Below, piece by piece: positions 26,395 to 33,686 of a DNA stretch of 64,000 nt. Source of the stretch: Streptoalloteichus hindustanus (GTDB lineage: Bacteria > Actinomycetota > Actinomycetes > Mycobacteriales > Pseudonocardiaceae); contig NZ_FQVN01000007.1 of NCBI RefSeq assembly GCF_900129375.1, positions 1-64,000 on the forward strand, written 5' to 3'. Under the pieces are notes generated by a model, which ran no database searches, was not told the origin of the DNA, and saw only the letters and a program-made list of their open reading frames with translations. Within the stretch, counting starts at the first letter, position 1, and each line of letters opens with the position of its first letter. Made by a program: the position numbers and the translations under genes.

Positions 26395-27830
26395 GTGGTG
26401 GCCCCGAAAAGGCTGTGCAGGCAGGAGACGAGGCTGCGGGCCTGGACGTTGAGGTAGTAGCTGTGGCGCAGCAGCTCGCCGAGCTGGTGCAGGGTCAGCC
26501 AGCGGTGTTCGGGGGTCTCGGGGGCGTGGGCGGGGTCGGTTTCCACGATGAGGTAACGATTGCGGGCGTGGTAGAAGCGCCCGCCCTCTTCGGAGAGCGT
26601 GGTGTCGAACCGGATGCGCTGGGGGTCGGGGCGCAGGAACTGGTCCAGGTACGCGGGACGGGCGGCGGCGGGCAGGTACTGGTAGTTGGCGGGGGTGCAC
26701 TGGACGGTGGGGGCCAGTTCGACGACGTCGGCGTAGCCGGGCTCGGTGTGGGCGTGCAGGAGGGCGTGCAGCACGCCGTGGATGCGGGCGACGAGCAGGC
26801 CGATGACGCCGAGGCCGGTCGGTCTGATCATGGGTTGGGTCCACTGGGCGACCTCGCGGCCGCCCGCCCGGACGGCCACCGCGGTGACCTCGAAGAAGTG
26901 CCCGCTGTGATGGATGATCCGGCCGTCGTGGTGCCGCCAGTCAGCCAGCCGGTTGAGGGGAACGCGGGTGAGCTGGAGTTCGGTGGCGGAGCGGGCCTCG
27001 GTGATCCAGTGCAGGAGGTCGTCCAGGTCGTGGCGGGAGGGTGCGGCGGGGTCGGCCGAACGCAGCAGCGCGGCGTGGAAGTCGTCGGTGGCGGGGACTT
27101 CGGACGGGGCGGCCAGGGGCAGGCAGGACAGGACGGTGCGGACGTCCATGTTGACCAGGTCGTCCTCGGCGAGGAGCTGGTGGATCTGGCCGAGGGTGAG
27201 CCACTGGAAACCGTCGCGGACCTCCACGTCGCCGGTGGCCTCGACGACCATGTTCCGGTTGCGCTTCTGGTAGAACCACGCGCCCTGCTCGGACTGGCGG
27301 ACGTCGGCGATGCGGTGGTGCGCGGCGGGGTCGCGGAAGTGGTCCAGGTAGGGCACCTGGGCCCCGCCGTGGACGCGGGTGTAGTTGCTGCGGGTGGCCT
27401 GCACGGTCGGTGAGAGCTGGAGGCCGTTGCAGTTGCCGGGTTCGACCTTGGCCTGCATGAGGAAGTGCAGGACGCCGTCGAACTCGCGGGCGAGGATGCC
27501 GAGGATGCCGACCTCGGGCTGGTTGATGATCGGCTGGCTCCAGTGCGCGACGGGCCTGCCGGGGAGGCGGACCTCCAGGCCGTGCAGGGAGAAGAACCGG
27601 CCGGTGTGGTGGTGGATGTCGCCGGTGTCGGGGTCGACGCGCCAGCCCTGGAGCGCGGTGAGCGGGATGGGGCGGACGCGGGCGTGGCGGTGTCGGTGGT
27701 GGGCGCGGAACCAGTGGTGGAACTGGGTGAGGGTGGTGTGGCTGCCGTGCCGGGCCAGGGCGGAGTGGGCGATCCGCCGGGCGTCGTGGACGCGACGCGC
27801 GGGGCCGGGGGGTGGGGGGTCGCCGGTCAT
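26391..27830 (-). CDS. NDP-hexose 2,3-dehydratase
   Basis: 479 residues made of two similar halves, each with a Q-P-x-I...G-x-x-G-x-L motif (SQPIINQPEVGILGIL and TQPMIRPTGLGVIGLL) and a conserved Leu-Ser-Pro/Leu-Ala-Pro-Thr-Val-Gln segment. This is the EvaA/TylX3/GraOrf27 family, which removes the 2-hydroxyl of NDP-4-keto-6-deoxyglucose; the 3-keto product needs a 3-ketoreductase, and one is encoded at 43337. Its stop overlaps the rmlA start. The 74 bp before it contain 16-bp tandem repeats. Confidence 0.9.
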   Translation of the reverse strand: MTGDPPPPGPARRVHDARRIAHSALARHGSHTTLTQFHHWFRAHHRHRHARVRPIPLTALQGWRVDPDTGDIHHHTGRFFSLHGLEVRLPGRPVAHWSQPIINQPEVGILGILAREFDGVLHFLMQAKVEPGNCNGLQLSPTVQATRSNYTRVHGGAQVPYLDHFRDPAAHHRIADVRQSEQGAWFYQKRNRNMVVEATGDVEVRDGFQWLTLGQIHQLLAEDDLVNMDVRTVLSCLPLAAPSEVPATDDFHAALLRSADPAAPSRHDLDDLLHWITEARSATELQLTRVPLNRLADWRHHDGRIIHHSGHFFEVTAVAVRAGGREVAQWTQPMIRPTGLGVIGLLVARIHGVLHALLHAHTEPGYADVVELAPTVQCTPANYQYLPAAARPAYLDQFLRPDPQRIRFDTTLSEEGGRFYHARNRYLIVETDPAHAPETPEHRWLTLHQLGELLRHSYYLNVQARSLVSCLHSLFGATT

Positions 27831-27852
27831 CGGCTCATCACTCTTCGCTCAT

Positions 27853-27910
27853 CGCTCATCGACCCCACCGCTCATCGACCCCACCGCTCATCGACCCCAT
27901 CGCTCATCGA
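27853..27910. repeat. 16-bp tandem repeat, 3.6 copies
   Basis: Unit CGCTCATCGACCCCAC at 27853-27868, 27869-27884 and 27885-27900 (one base different), then a partial copy that runs into the aminotransferase stop codon (27904-27906). It fills the gap between two co-directional sugar genes. Confidence 0.85.
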
Positions 27911-29115
27911 CGCAGCGCGGTGGCCACTTTGCGGACGGCCTCGGCGATGTCGACGACGTCGTCGGCGTCCTCGGCCATCGCCGGCAGGGGCAGGGTGAGC
28001 AGCCGCTGGGACAGGGCGTCGGCGGTGGGGCACGGGGTGGTGCGGCCGTGCCGGGTGAGGACGGGTTGGCGGTGCAGCGGGATCGGGTAGCGGGGCGCGG
28101 CGGGCACGCCCTCGGCGGCCAGGGCGCGCAGGACGTGGCGCAGGTCGACCCGGAACTGGTCGGGGTCGATGGCGATGACGAACTTCCAGTAGACGTGGGT
28201 GGCGCCGTCGCGGGTGTACGGCGGGGTGATGCCCGGGATGTCCTGGAGGAGGTCGAGGAGTCGGGCGGCGTTGTCCTGGCGGGCCCGCACCGTGTTGGCG
28301 AACCGGGTGAGTTGGGAGTGGCCGAAGGCCGCCTGGGGGCCGGTGAGCCGGTAGTTGTAGCCCAGGACGGTGTGGTGGGAGTCGGGCGTGCCGGGAATCG
28401 GTTGCTGGCCGTGGGAACGGACGAGGCGGGCGATCTCGGCGATGCCGGGGTCGTCGGTGAGCACGGCGCCACCCTCGCCGCCCGTGGTCAGGAGTTTGTC
28501 CTGCCAGAAGCTGTAAACGCCGGCGGCGCCCAGGGCGGCGACCGATGTGCCGTGCAGGGTGGCGCCCTGGGCCTGGCAGGCGTCGCTGAGGACGGGCAGG
28601 TCGGTGGGCAGCAGGTCGACCGGGGCGGGATGGCCGTTGAGGTGGACGGCGACGACGGCCCTGGTGCGACGGGTGATCGCCTCGTCGACGGCGGTGGGCT
28701 CCAGGCAGTAGGTGGCCGCGTCGACGTCGACGACGACGGGCGTGGCGCCGCTCATCAGGACGGGCGTGGCGCTGGCGATGAAGGTGTGGGCGGGGACGAT
28801 GACCTCGTCGCCGGGGCCGATTCCCAGTCCCCGCAGGGCGCAGTGCAGGGCGGCGGTGCCGGAGTTGACGGCGACGGCGTGGGCCACGCCGGTGGTCTGG
28901 GCCAGCAGTGCCTCGAAGCGCCGGACCTCGGGGTGGTCGGGTCCGCCCAGTCTCGTGGTACGCAGGACTCGCGCGGCGGCGTCGAGGTCGGCGTCAGTGG
29001 GGGGCGCGGTGGTGCGCGGGGGTGTGGCGCGCACCGGCGGTCCTCCGTCCAACGCGAGTTGTCCGGTCGTGGGCTGGTTCCTGCCGTCTGCGGTCGTCAC
29101 TTCTCCCCCGGCCAC
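27904..29115 (-). CDS. DegT/DnrJ/EryC1/StrS aminotransferase
   Basis: 403 residues. A PLP-dependent sugar or cyclitol aminotransferase: PAHTFIASATPVLMSGATPVVVDVD, the PLP Asp and Gln in VLSDACQAQGAT, and the Schiff-base Lys in YSFWQDKLLTTGGEGG. The N-terminus (QLALDGGPPVRATPP) resembles the secondary-metabolite cyclitol/AHBA group more than the VioA/DesI type encoded at 45785, so the two are unlikely to be redundant. First gene of the minus-strand operon (aminotransferase, 2,3-dehydratase, rmlA, acylase). The start GTG at 29115 is uncertain; a GTG six codons further in is possible. Confidence 0.87.
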   Translation of the reverse strand: MAGGEVTTADGRNQPTTGQLALDGGPPVRATPPRTTAPPTDADLDAAARVLRTTRLGGPDHPEVRRFEALLAQTTGVAHAVAVNSGTAALHCALRGLGIGPGDEVIVPAHTFIASATPVLMSGATPVVVDVDAATYCLEPTAVDEAITRRTRAVVAVHLNGHPAPVDLLPTDLPVLSDACQAQGATLHGTSVAALGAAGVYSFWQDKLLTTGGEGGAVLTDDPGIAEIARLVRSHGQQPIPGTPDSHHTVLGYNYRLTGPQAAFGHSQLTRFANTVRARQDNAARLLDLLQDIPGITPPYTRDGATHVYWKFVIAIDPDQFRVDLRHVLRALAAEGVPAAPRYPIPLHRQPVLTRHGRTTPCPTADALSQRLLTLPLPAMAEDADDVVDIAEAVRKVATALRR

Positions 29116-29224
29116 TGGTGATTCGTCGCCAACTGTGCGTCGGTTCCGCGGGGCGCGTCGTTCGGTTTCCTTGACGCGCAGGGAGCGCGTGGCGACCGTA
29201 ACGAGCCGGTCGTCGGACCCTCAA

Positions 29225-29265
29225 CCCCCTAAAGACACCCCTAGGCGGACAGAGAACGTAGGGGG
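29225..29265. promoter_or_regulatory. Candidate operator in divergent promoter region
   Basis: CCCCCTA (29225-29231) and TAGGGGG (29259-29265) form an inverted repeat 27 bp apart, with a further CCCCTAGG inside at 29238. The region separates the divergent aminotransferase and aldo/keto reductase genes. Two CCCCTA boxes spaced 12 bp recall activator direct repeats, but this is only pattern reading. Confidence 0.4.
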
Positions 29266-29327
29266 TCGGCGGGATCGGTCGCTTTTCCCGGCGGTGGCGG
29301 GCGAATCGCGTCGTAGGCTGCGGCGCC

Positions 29328-30227
29328 GTGCGGTATTCACACATCGATGGCGTGCCGACACCGGTGTCCCGTTGTGTTCTGGGCACGTCCGGAATTCGTG
29401 GTGTCGAGAAGCACGCGCTGTTGGACGCCTTCTTCGAGGCCGGGGGCACGTGTATCGACACGGCGCGCGCCTACGGCGGGGGCGCTTCGGAGGAGGCGGT
29501 CGGGGCCTGGATCGCGCGGGCACGCCCGGAACGGTTGGTGGTGCTGGCCAAAGGCGCGCACCCGCCGCACTGCACGCCTGAGGCGGTCGGGGTGGAGCTC
29601 ACCCGCACGTTGGAGGCGTTAGGGGTGGAGTGCGCCGACGTGTACCTGTTGCACCGGGACGACACCTCGGTTCCGGTCGGGGAGTTCGTCGACGCGTTGG
29701 AGCGGGAGGTGGCCGCGGGCCGGGTCCGGGTCTACGGGGGCTCGAACTGGGAATCGGAGCGGTTGGCCGAGGCCACCGCCTACGCGCGGGCCCGCGGCGG
29801 GCGGGGCATGGTGGCCGTCAGCAACCACTTCTCGTTGGCGGAGCCGGTGGAGCCGCTGTACCCGGGGTGCGTGGCGGTCTCGGCGCGGCAGCGCGAGTAC
29901 CTGGCCGCCCACAACGTCGCGCTGTTCCCGTGGTCCTCCCAGGCCCGGGGATTTTTCGCCGACGTGCCAAGGGAATCACTGGACCCCAACGTGTGGCGGT
30001 GTTGGGACACCGAGGAGAACCGGGCCCGGCGGGAGCGGGCGCGCCAGCTCGCCGCGACGCTGGGGGTGCGGGCGATCAACGTGGCCCTGGCCTACGTGCT
30101 GCACCAGCCGTTTCCCACGTTTCCCATCGTGGGGCCGCAAACCGTGGCGGAGTTGAGGCTGGCGTCGCGGGGCGTGGCGGTGGAGTTGGACGCCGCGCAG
30201 GTGCGGTGGCTGGAGACCGGGCGCTGA
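29328..30227 (+). CDS. Aldo/keto reductase
   Basis: 299 residues from the GTG at 29328. The catalytic tetrad of the family is seen: Asp44 and Tyr49 (CIDTARAYGGG), Lys75 (VLAKGAHP) and His109 (YLLHRDD). NADPH-binding features occur near the C-terminus (VGPQTVAELR). In deoxysugar pathways this family supplies 3- or 4-ketoreductases (EryBII/TylCII type). The cluster also encodes a Gfo/Idh/MocA 3-ketoreductase, so this one may act at another position or on the aglycone. It diverges from the aminotransferase operon and converges on a glycosyltransferase. Confidence 0.85.
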   Translation: MRYSHIDGVPTPVSRCVLGTSGIRGVEKHALLDAFFEAGGTCIDTARAYGGGASEEAVGAWIARARPERLVVLAKGAHPPHCTPEAVGVELTRTLEALGVECADVYLLHRDDTSVPVGEFVDALEREVAAGRVRVYGGSNWESERLAEATAYARARGGRGMVAVSNHFSLAEPVEPLYPGCVAVSARQREYLAAHNVALFPWSSQARGFFADVPRESLDPNVWRCWDTEENRARRERARQLAATLGVRAINVALAYVLHQPFPTFPIVGPQTVAELRLASRGVAVELDAAQVRWLETGR

Positions 30228-30240
30228 ACCCGCGCGCCGG

Positions 30241-31497
30241 TCAGGTGGGGCGGTGGCGGGCGGTGAGCCGCTCCAGGGTGGGCACGATGTCGCTGGGCGC
30301 GGGCGCGGCCAGCAGTTGCTGGCGGAGGTGGCGGGCGCCGGCGGCGAAGGAGTCCTCGGTGACCAGGCGGCGCACCCCGTCGCGGACGTCGGCCACGGTG
30401 ACGACGTCGACGTCGACGGCCAGTCCGGCGCCGTGCCGGGCGACGTCCTGGGCGACGGCGGCCTTGTCCCACACCTTGGTGTAGACGACGAGTTGGGGCA
30501 CGCCGGCGGCCACGGCCGTGCCGTAGGTGGTGGCGCCGCCGTGGTGGATCACCGCGGCGCAGGTGGGGAGCAGGGCCCGCAACGGGACGAAGTCGATGAC
30601 GCGGACGTTGTCGGGCAGGGCGCGGACGTCGGTGAGCTGGCGGGCGTCCAGGGTGGCCACGACCTCGACGTCCAGGTCGGCCATGCCGGCGAGCAGGTCG
30701 GTGATGGCGATGCCGTCCTCGCCGAACAGCTCCCGGCCGGACAGGCCGAGGGTGAGGCAGACGCGGGGGCGGCCGGGGTCGTGGTGCAGCCAGGGCGGGA
30801 GCGGGCCGGGTCCGTTGAAGGGCACGTAGCGCACCGGGACGTAGGTGAGGTCCTCGGGGAAGCGCATGCGGGAGGGCATCGGGTCGATGCTCCACTGGCC
30901 CAGCACGATCTCCTCGTCGAAGGGGTGGCCGTGGCGAGCCAGGGTCGCGGCCAGCCACTCGCCCAGCGGGTCGTGGCGCGCCCTGGGCGGGCGTTGGCGC
31001 GACAGGTCGTGGAACACCCGGCGCATCCGGGCGCCGAAGTCGAGCCCGAACAGCAGGCGGGCGTGGGCGGCGCCGGCGACGCGGGCGGCCACCGGGCCGG
31101 AGAGGTTGAGGGGGTCCCAGACGACGAGGTCGGGACGCCACCAGCGGGCGAAGGCCGCCAGCTCGTCCATCGTGTCCTCGTCGGTGACGTTGCGGAACAA
31201 CGCCTCGGTGTACCACTGGAAGACGCCGTGGACGTAGTCGTGGGTGAGGCGTTCCGGGCGGTCCTCGGCGATGTCGTGGTGGATGCCGTCGAGCACCTCG
31301 GGGCGTCGCATCAGCTCGGCGACGCGCAGCTCGCGGCCGACCGGGACGGCGGTGAGGCCGGCGGCCTGGACCCATTCGGTCTCGTCGGGGTGGCAGGACA
31401 GGCGGACCTCGTGCCCGGCGGTGGCCAGCGCCCAGGCCAGCGGCGCCATGTTGTAGACGTGCGATCTGGCGGAGTAGGGCGTGAACAGCACGCGCAT
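30241..31497 (-). CDS. Glycosyltransferase, EryCIII/DesVII-like (activator-dependent type)
   Basis: 418 residues from the ATG at 31497. It begins MRVLFTPYSARSHVYNMAPLAWALATAGHEVR and has the GT1 C-terminal signature LLPTCAAVIHHGGATTYGTAVAAGVPQLVV. The conserved first strand, the LGQWSIDPMPSRMRFP segment and length match the family of antibiotic glycosyltransferases that in several pathways need a P450-like helper protein (EryCII, DesVIII). No such helper is in the window. Transfers the NDP-deoxysugar to the aglycone in the cytosol. About 40% of positions look shared with the second copy at 51429. Confidence 0.87.
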   Translation of the reverse strand: MRVLFTPYSARSHVYNMAPLAWALATAGHEVRLSCHPDETEWVQAAGLTAVPVGRELRVAELMRRPEVLDGIHHDIAEDRPERLTHDYVHGVFQWYTEALFRNVTDEDTMDELAAFARWWRPDLVVWDPLNLSGPVAARVAGAAHARLLFGLDFGARMRRVFHDLSRQRPPRARHDPLGEWLAATLARHGHPFDEEIVLGQWSIDPMPSRMRFPEDLTYVPVRYVPFNGPGPLPPWLHHDPGRPRVCLTLGLSGRELFGEDGIAITDLLAGMADLDVEVVATLDARQLTDVRALPDNVRVIDFVPLRALLPTCAAVIHHGGATTYGTAVAAGVPQLVVYTKVWDKAAVAQDVARHGAGLAVDVDVVTVADVRDGVRRLVTEDSFAAGARHLRQQLLAAPAPSDIVPTLERLTARHRPT

Positions 31498-31843
31498 CGG
31501 CGGGAACTCCGTCCGGGCGGCGAGGAACGCGGAGCGCGCCCGCCCCACGTCTTTCGGGCGATTGTCGTCGTCGGACGTTAACCAGCCTTCCTCGCGCCCT
31601 GCTCGATTCCTCCTTGATCGCGGCTGTTTTCGGCGTTGCCCGGTGATGACGCGGCGCGTGGCGCCGTGAGTAGTGCAGTGGGAGTCCAGAGGGAATCGAG
31701 TGCGTCTCGTTACCGTGGTGTTCCGGGCACACCGGGCCGCTGTTGTCGTTTCTTCCGCCCACGGGGACGGGCGCCCGCACACTATCCACTGTGGACAGTC
31801 AGTGGAGTCGGGCGGTGTGCCGGACGACGAAAGGACCAGGCAC
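31498..31843. other. Divergent promoter region, glycosyltransferase/methyltransferase
   Basis: 346 bp without a gene. Both transcripts start here. It contains one exact copy of the dispersed palindrome (31785-31795). The left half is less GC-rich than its surroundings. I see no other clear operator. Confidence 0.5.
31785..31795. repeat. Dispersed palindrome copy TCCACTGTGGA
   Basis: One exact copy of the 11-bp palindrome family, intergenic, 49 bp before the methyltransferase start. Confidence 0.85.
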
Positions 31844-32977
31844 GTGAAGTCGACGGAGTCGGCCGACTCGGCTGAGTCGTCCGGGTCGGCAGGGTCGGCA
31901 GGGTCGGCCGAGTCGTTCTCGGACGCCGACGCCGGGCGCGGCCCCGGCACCCTGGACATGGCCGGCCTGTCCAGAATCCTGTTGGGGCACGCGGCATTCC
32001 AGTACCTCAACGCGGCGTGCGAGCTGGAGCTGTTCGAGCTGCTGCGCGCCGAACCCGACCTGGACGCCGAGCAGGTCGGAGCCGAACTGGGCCTGGCGGA
32101 ACGGGCCACCGACATCCTGCTGCTGGGCTGCACGGCGTTGGGGCTGGTGACCGGGAACCAGGGCCGCTACCGGGTGGCCGCGGTGGTGGCGGAGCTGATG
32201 GCGACCGAGGACTGGCGGCGCTTCCGCGACATCGTGGCGTTCGAGCAGTACGTGGTCTACGAGGGCCAGGCGGACTTCACCGAGTCGCTGCGCACCAACT
32301 CCAACGTGGGGCTGCGGCGGGTGCCGGGCACGGGCGTGGACCTGTACCGGCGGCTGGCCCAGAACCCGCACCTGGAGTCGGTGTTCTACCGGTACATGCG
32401 GTCCTGGTCGGAGTTGGCCCACCGACACCTGGTGGAGCGACTGGACTGGAGTGACTGCGCCGCGGTGCTGGACTGCGGCGGCGGCGACGCGGTCAACGCC
32501 ATCGCGCTGGCCCGGGCTCAGCCGCGGATGCGGGTCACGGTGCTGGAAATCCCCGCCACCGCGCCCATCGCCGCGCGCCGGATCGCCGAGGCGGGGCTGA
32601 CGGAGCGGGTGTCGGTGGCGGTCGGCGACATGTTCACCGACCCCTTCCCCACCGGCTTCGACTGCGTGTTGTTCGCCCACCAGATGGTGATCTGGACGCC
32701 GGAGGAGTGCACGGCGTTGCTGCGCAAGGCACACGCGGCGTTGCGGCCCGGCGGCCGTGTCGTCCTGTTCAACTCGATGTCGCACGACGAGGGCGACGGG
32801 CCGGTGGTGGCGGCGCTGGACAGCGTCTACTTCGCGGCGCTGCCGGCCGAGGGCGGGATGATCTACCCCTGGAGCCGGCACGAGCGCAACCTGCGCGCGG
32901 CCGGCTTCGGCCGCCTCCACCGAATCCCCTGCCCCGGATGGACCCCGCACGGCATCCTCGTCGGCCACCGGGACTAG
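31844..32977 (+). CDS. O-methyltransferase (AdoMet_MTase_2, dimerisation domain)
   Basis: 377 residues from the GTG at 31844 (GAAAGGA upstream). Residues 3-27 are a Ser/Ala/Glu low-complexity tail encoded by short GTCGGCAGG-like tandem repeats. Then come the winged-helix dimerisation domain (RILLGHAAFQYLNAACELELFELLRAEP) and the SAM domain with motif I VLDCGGGDAVNAIALARAQP, LEIPATAPIAA, and VGDMFTDPFPTGFDCVLFAH. This type methylates hydroxyls of aromatic or polyketide aglycones. First gene of a three-gene operon with the PPOX and A-T-R genes. Motif I has CGGGDA where VGGGxG is usual. Confidence 0.87.
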   Translation: MKSTESADSAESSGSAGSAGSAESFSDADAGRGPGTLDMAGLSRILLGHAAFQYLNAACELELFELLRAEPDLDAEQVGAELGLAERATDILLLGCTALGLVTGNQGRYRVAAVVAELMATEDWRRFRDIVAFEQYVVYEGQADFTESLRTNSNVGLRRVPGTGVDLYRRLAQNPHLESVFYRYMRSWSELAHRHLVERLDWSDCAAVLDCGGGDAVNAIALARAQPRMRVTVLEIPATAPIAARRIAEAGLTERVSVAVGDMFTDPFPTGFDCVLFAHQMVIWTPEECTALLRKAHAALRPGGRVVLFNSMSHDEGDGPVVAALDSVYFAALPAEGGMIYPWSRHERNLRAAGFGRLHRIPCPGWTPHGILVGHRD

Positions 32978-33037
32978 TCACCGGGGCTAGCCGCCGGGAC
33001 TCGTCACCGGGGCCAGCCGCCGGAACCAGCCACCGGC
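32977..33037. repeat. 26-bp imperfect direct repeat
   Basis: GTCACCGGGGCTAGCCGCCG (start of unit) at 32977 is repeated at 33003 with one change and trails off after 33028. It lies right behind the methyltransferase stop codon. Confidence 0.6.
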
Positions 33038-33093
33038 ACGGCCGACGCGCCTCTCCTTCGCTGTTGTCGGAACGAGCGCGAGGTACCGCGAGC

Positions 33094-33684
33094 ATGACGC
33101 TGGACGCACTCCTGGAACGCAGCCGCCGAATCCTGGACGGAGCGCGCCACCTCACCCTGGCCACCAGCTCTCCCGACGGGCGGCCGTGGTCGACGCCGCT
33201 GCACTACGTGTGGCTGCCCGACCCGCTGCGCCTGCTGTTCACCTCGGTCGTGGACAGCCGGCACGGACGCGACATCGCGGCCCGGCCGACGGTGAGCGGG
33301 TCGCTGGTGGTCACCGGCCCACTCTCCACAGTGGACGGCGAGCTTCCATCCACTGTGGACTCCACTGTGGACGCCGGAGTGGAGACCACGGCCGCCGAGG
33401 ACGGCGCCCAGTTCACCGCCACCTGCGTCGAGGTCCCGCCGGCGGAGGTGGACCACTACCACGACCGGTTCTTCGGGACCCTGTTCCCCGATCCGGCGGT
33501 GCGGCAGCGGTGGGCGCTGCCGCCGACCGCGTTCCGGGCGCCCGCGCCCCACCGGCTCTACCTGGCCACCGTCCGCCAGTGGTGGGTTCCCGACCTCGCC
33601 GGGTGGGTCCGGGACCGCGTCGACCGGCGGTTGGAGGTGCCGGTCCAGGCCCTGCCCGGGCCGCGCGGGACGGGAGTGAGCTGA
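33094..33684 (+). CDS. PPOX-type flavoprotein (pyridoxamine phosphate oxidase fold)
   Basis: 196 residues from the ATG at 33094. The split-barrel pattern ARHLTLATSSPDGRPWSTPLHYVWLPDPLRLLFTSVVDSRHGRDI is typical of FMN- or F420-binding PNPOx-like proteins. Residues about 76-100 form an insertion (LSTVDG, PSTVDSTVDAG) produced by three copies of the TCCAC-W-GTGGA palindrome, splitting what should be a short beta hairpin. It lies in the operon methyltransferase-PPOX-A-T-R, with 2 nt to the next gene. I infer a redox step on the cluster product; the exact reaction is unknown. Confidence 0.8.
   Translation: MTLDALLERSRRILDGARHLTLATSSPDGRPWSTPLHYVWLPDPLRLLFTSVVDSRHGRDIAARPTVSGSLVVTGPLSTVDGELPSTVDSTVDAGVETTAAEDGAQFTATCVEVPPAEVDHYHDRFFGTLFPDPAVRQRWALPPTAFRAPAPHRLYLATVRQWWVPDLAGWVRDRVDRRLEVPVQALPGPRGTGVS
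33325..33371. repeat. Three palindrome copies inside a coding region
   Basis: TCCACAGTGGA at 33325-33335, TCCACTGTGGA at 33349-33359 and again at 33361-33371. Each is read as Ser-Thr-Val-Asp in the PPOX frame. Confidence 0.9.
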
Positions 33685-33686
33685 CC

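Noticed and set aside
27841-27910. Possible CRISPR array
   Set aside because: Units are contiguous 16-mers without spacers, so it is a plain tandem repeat.
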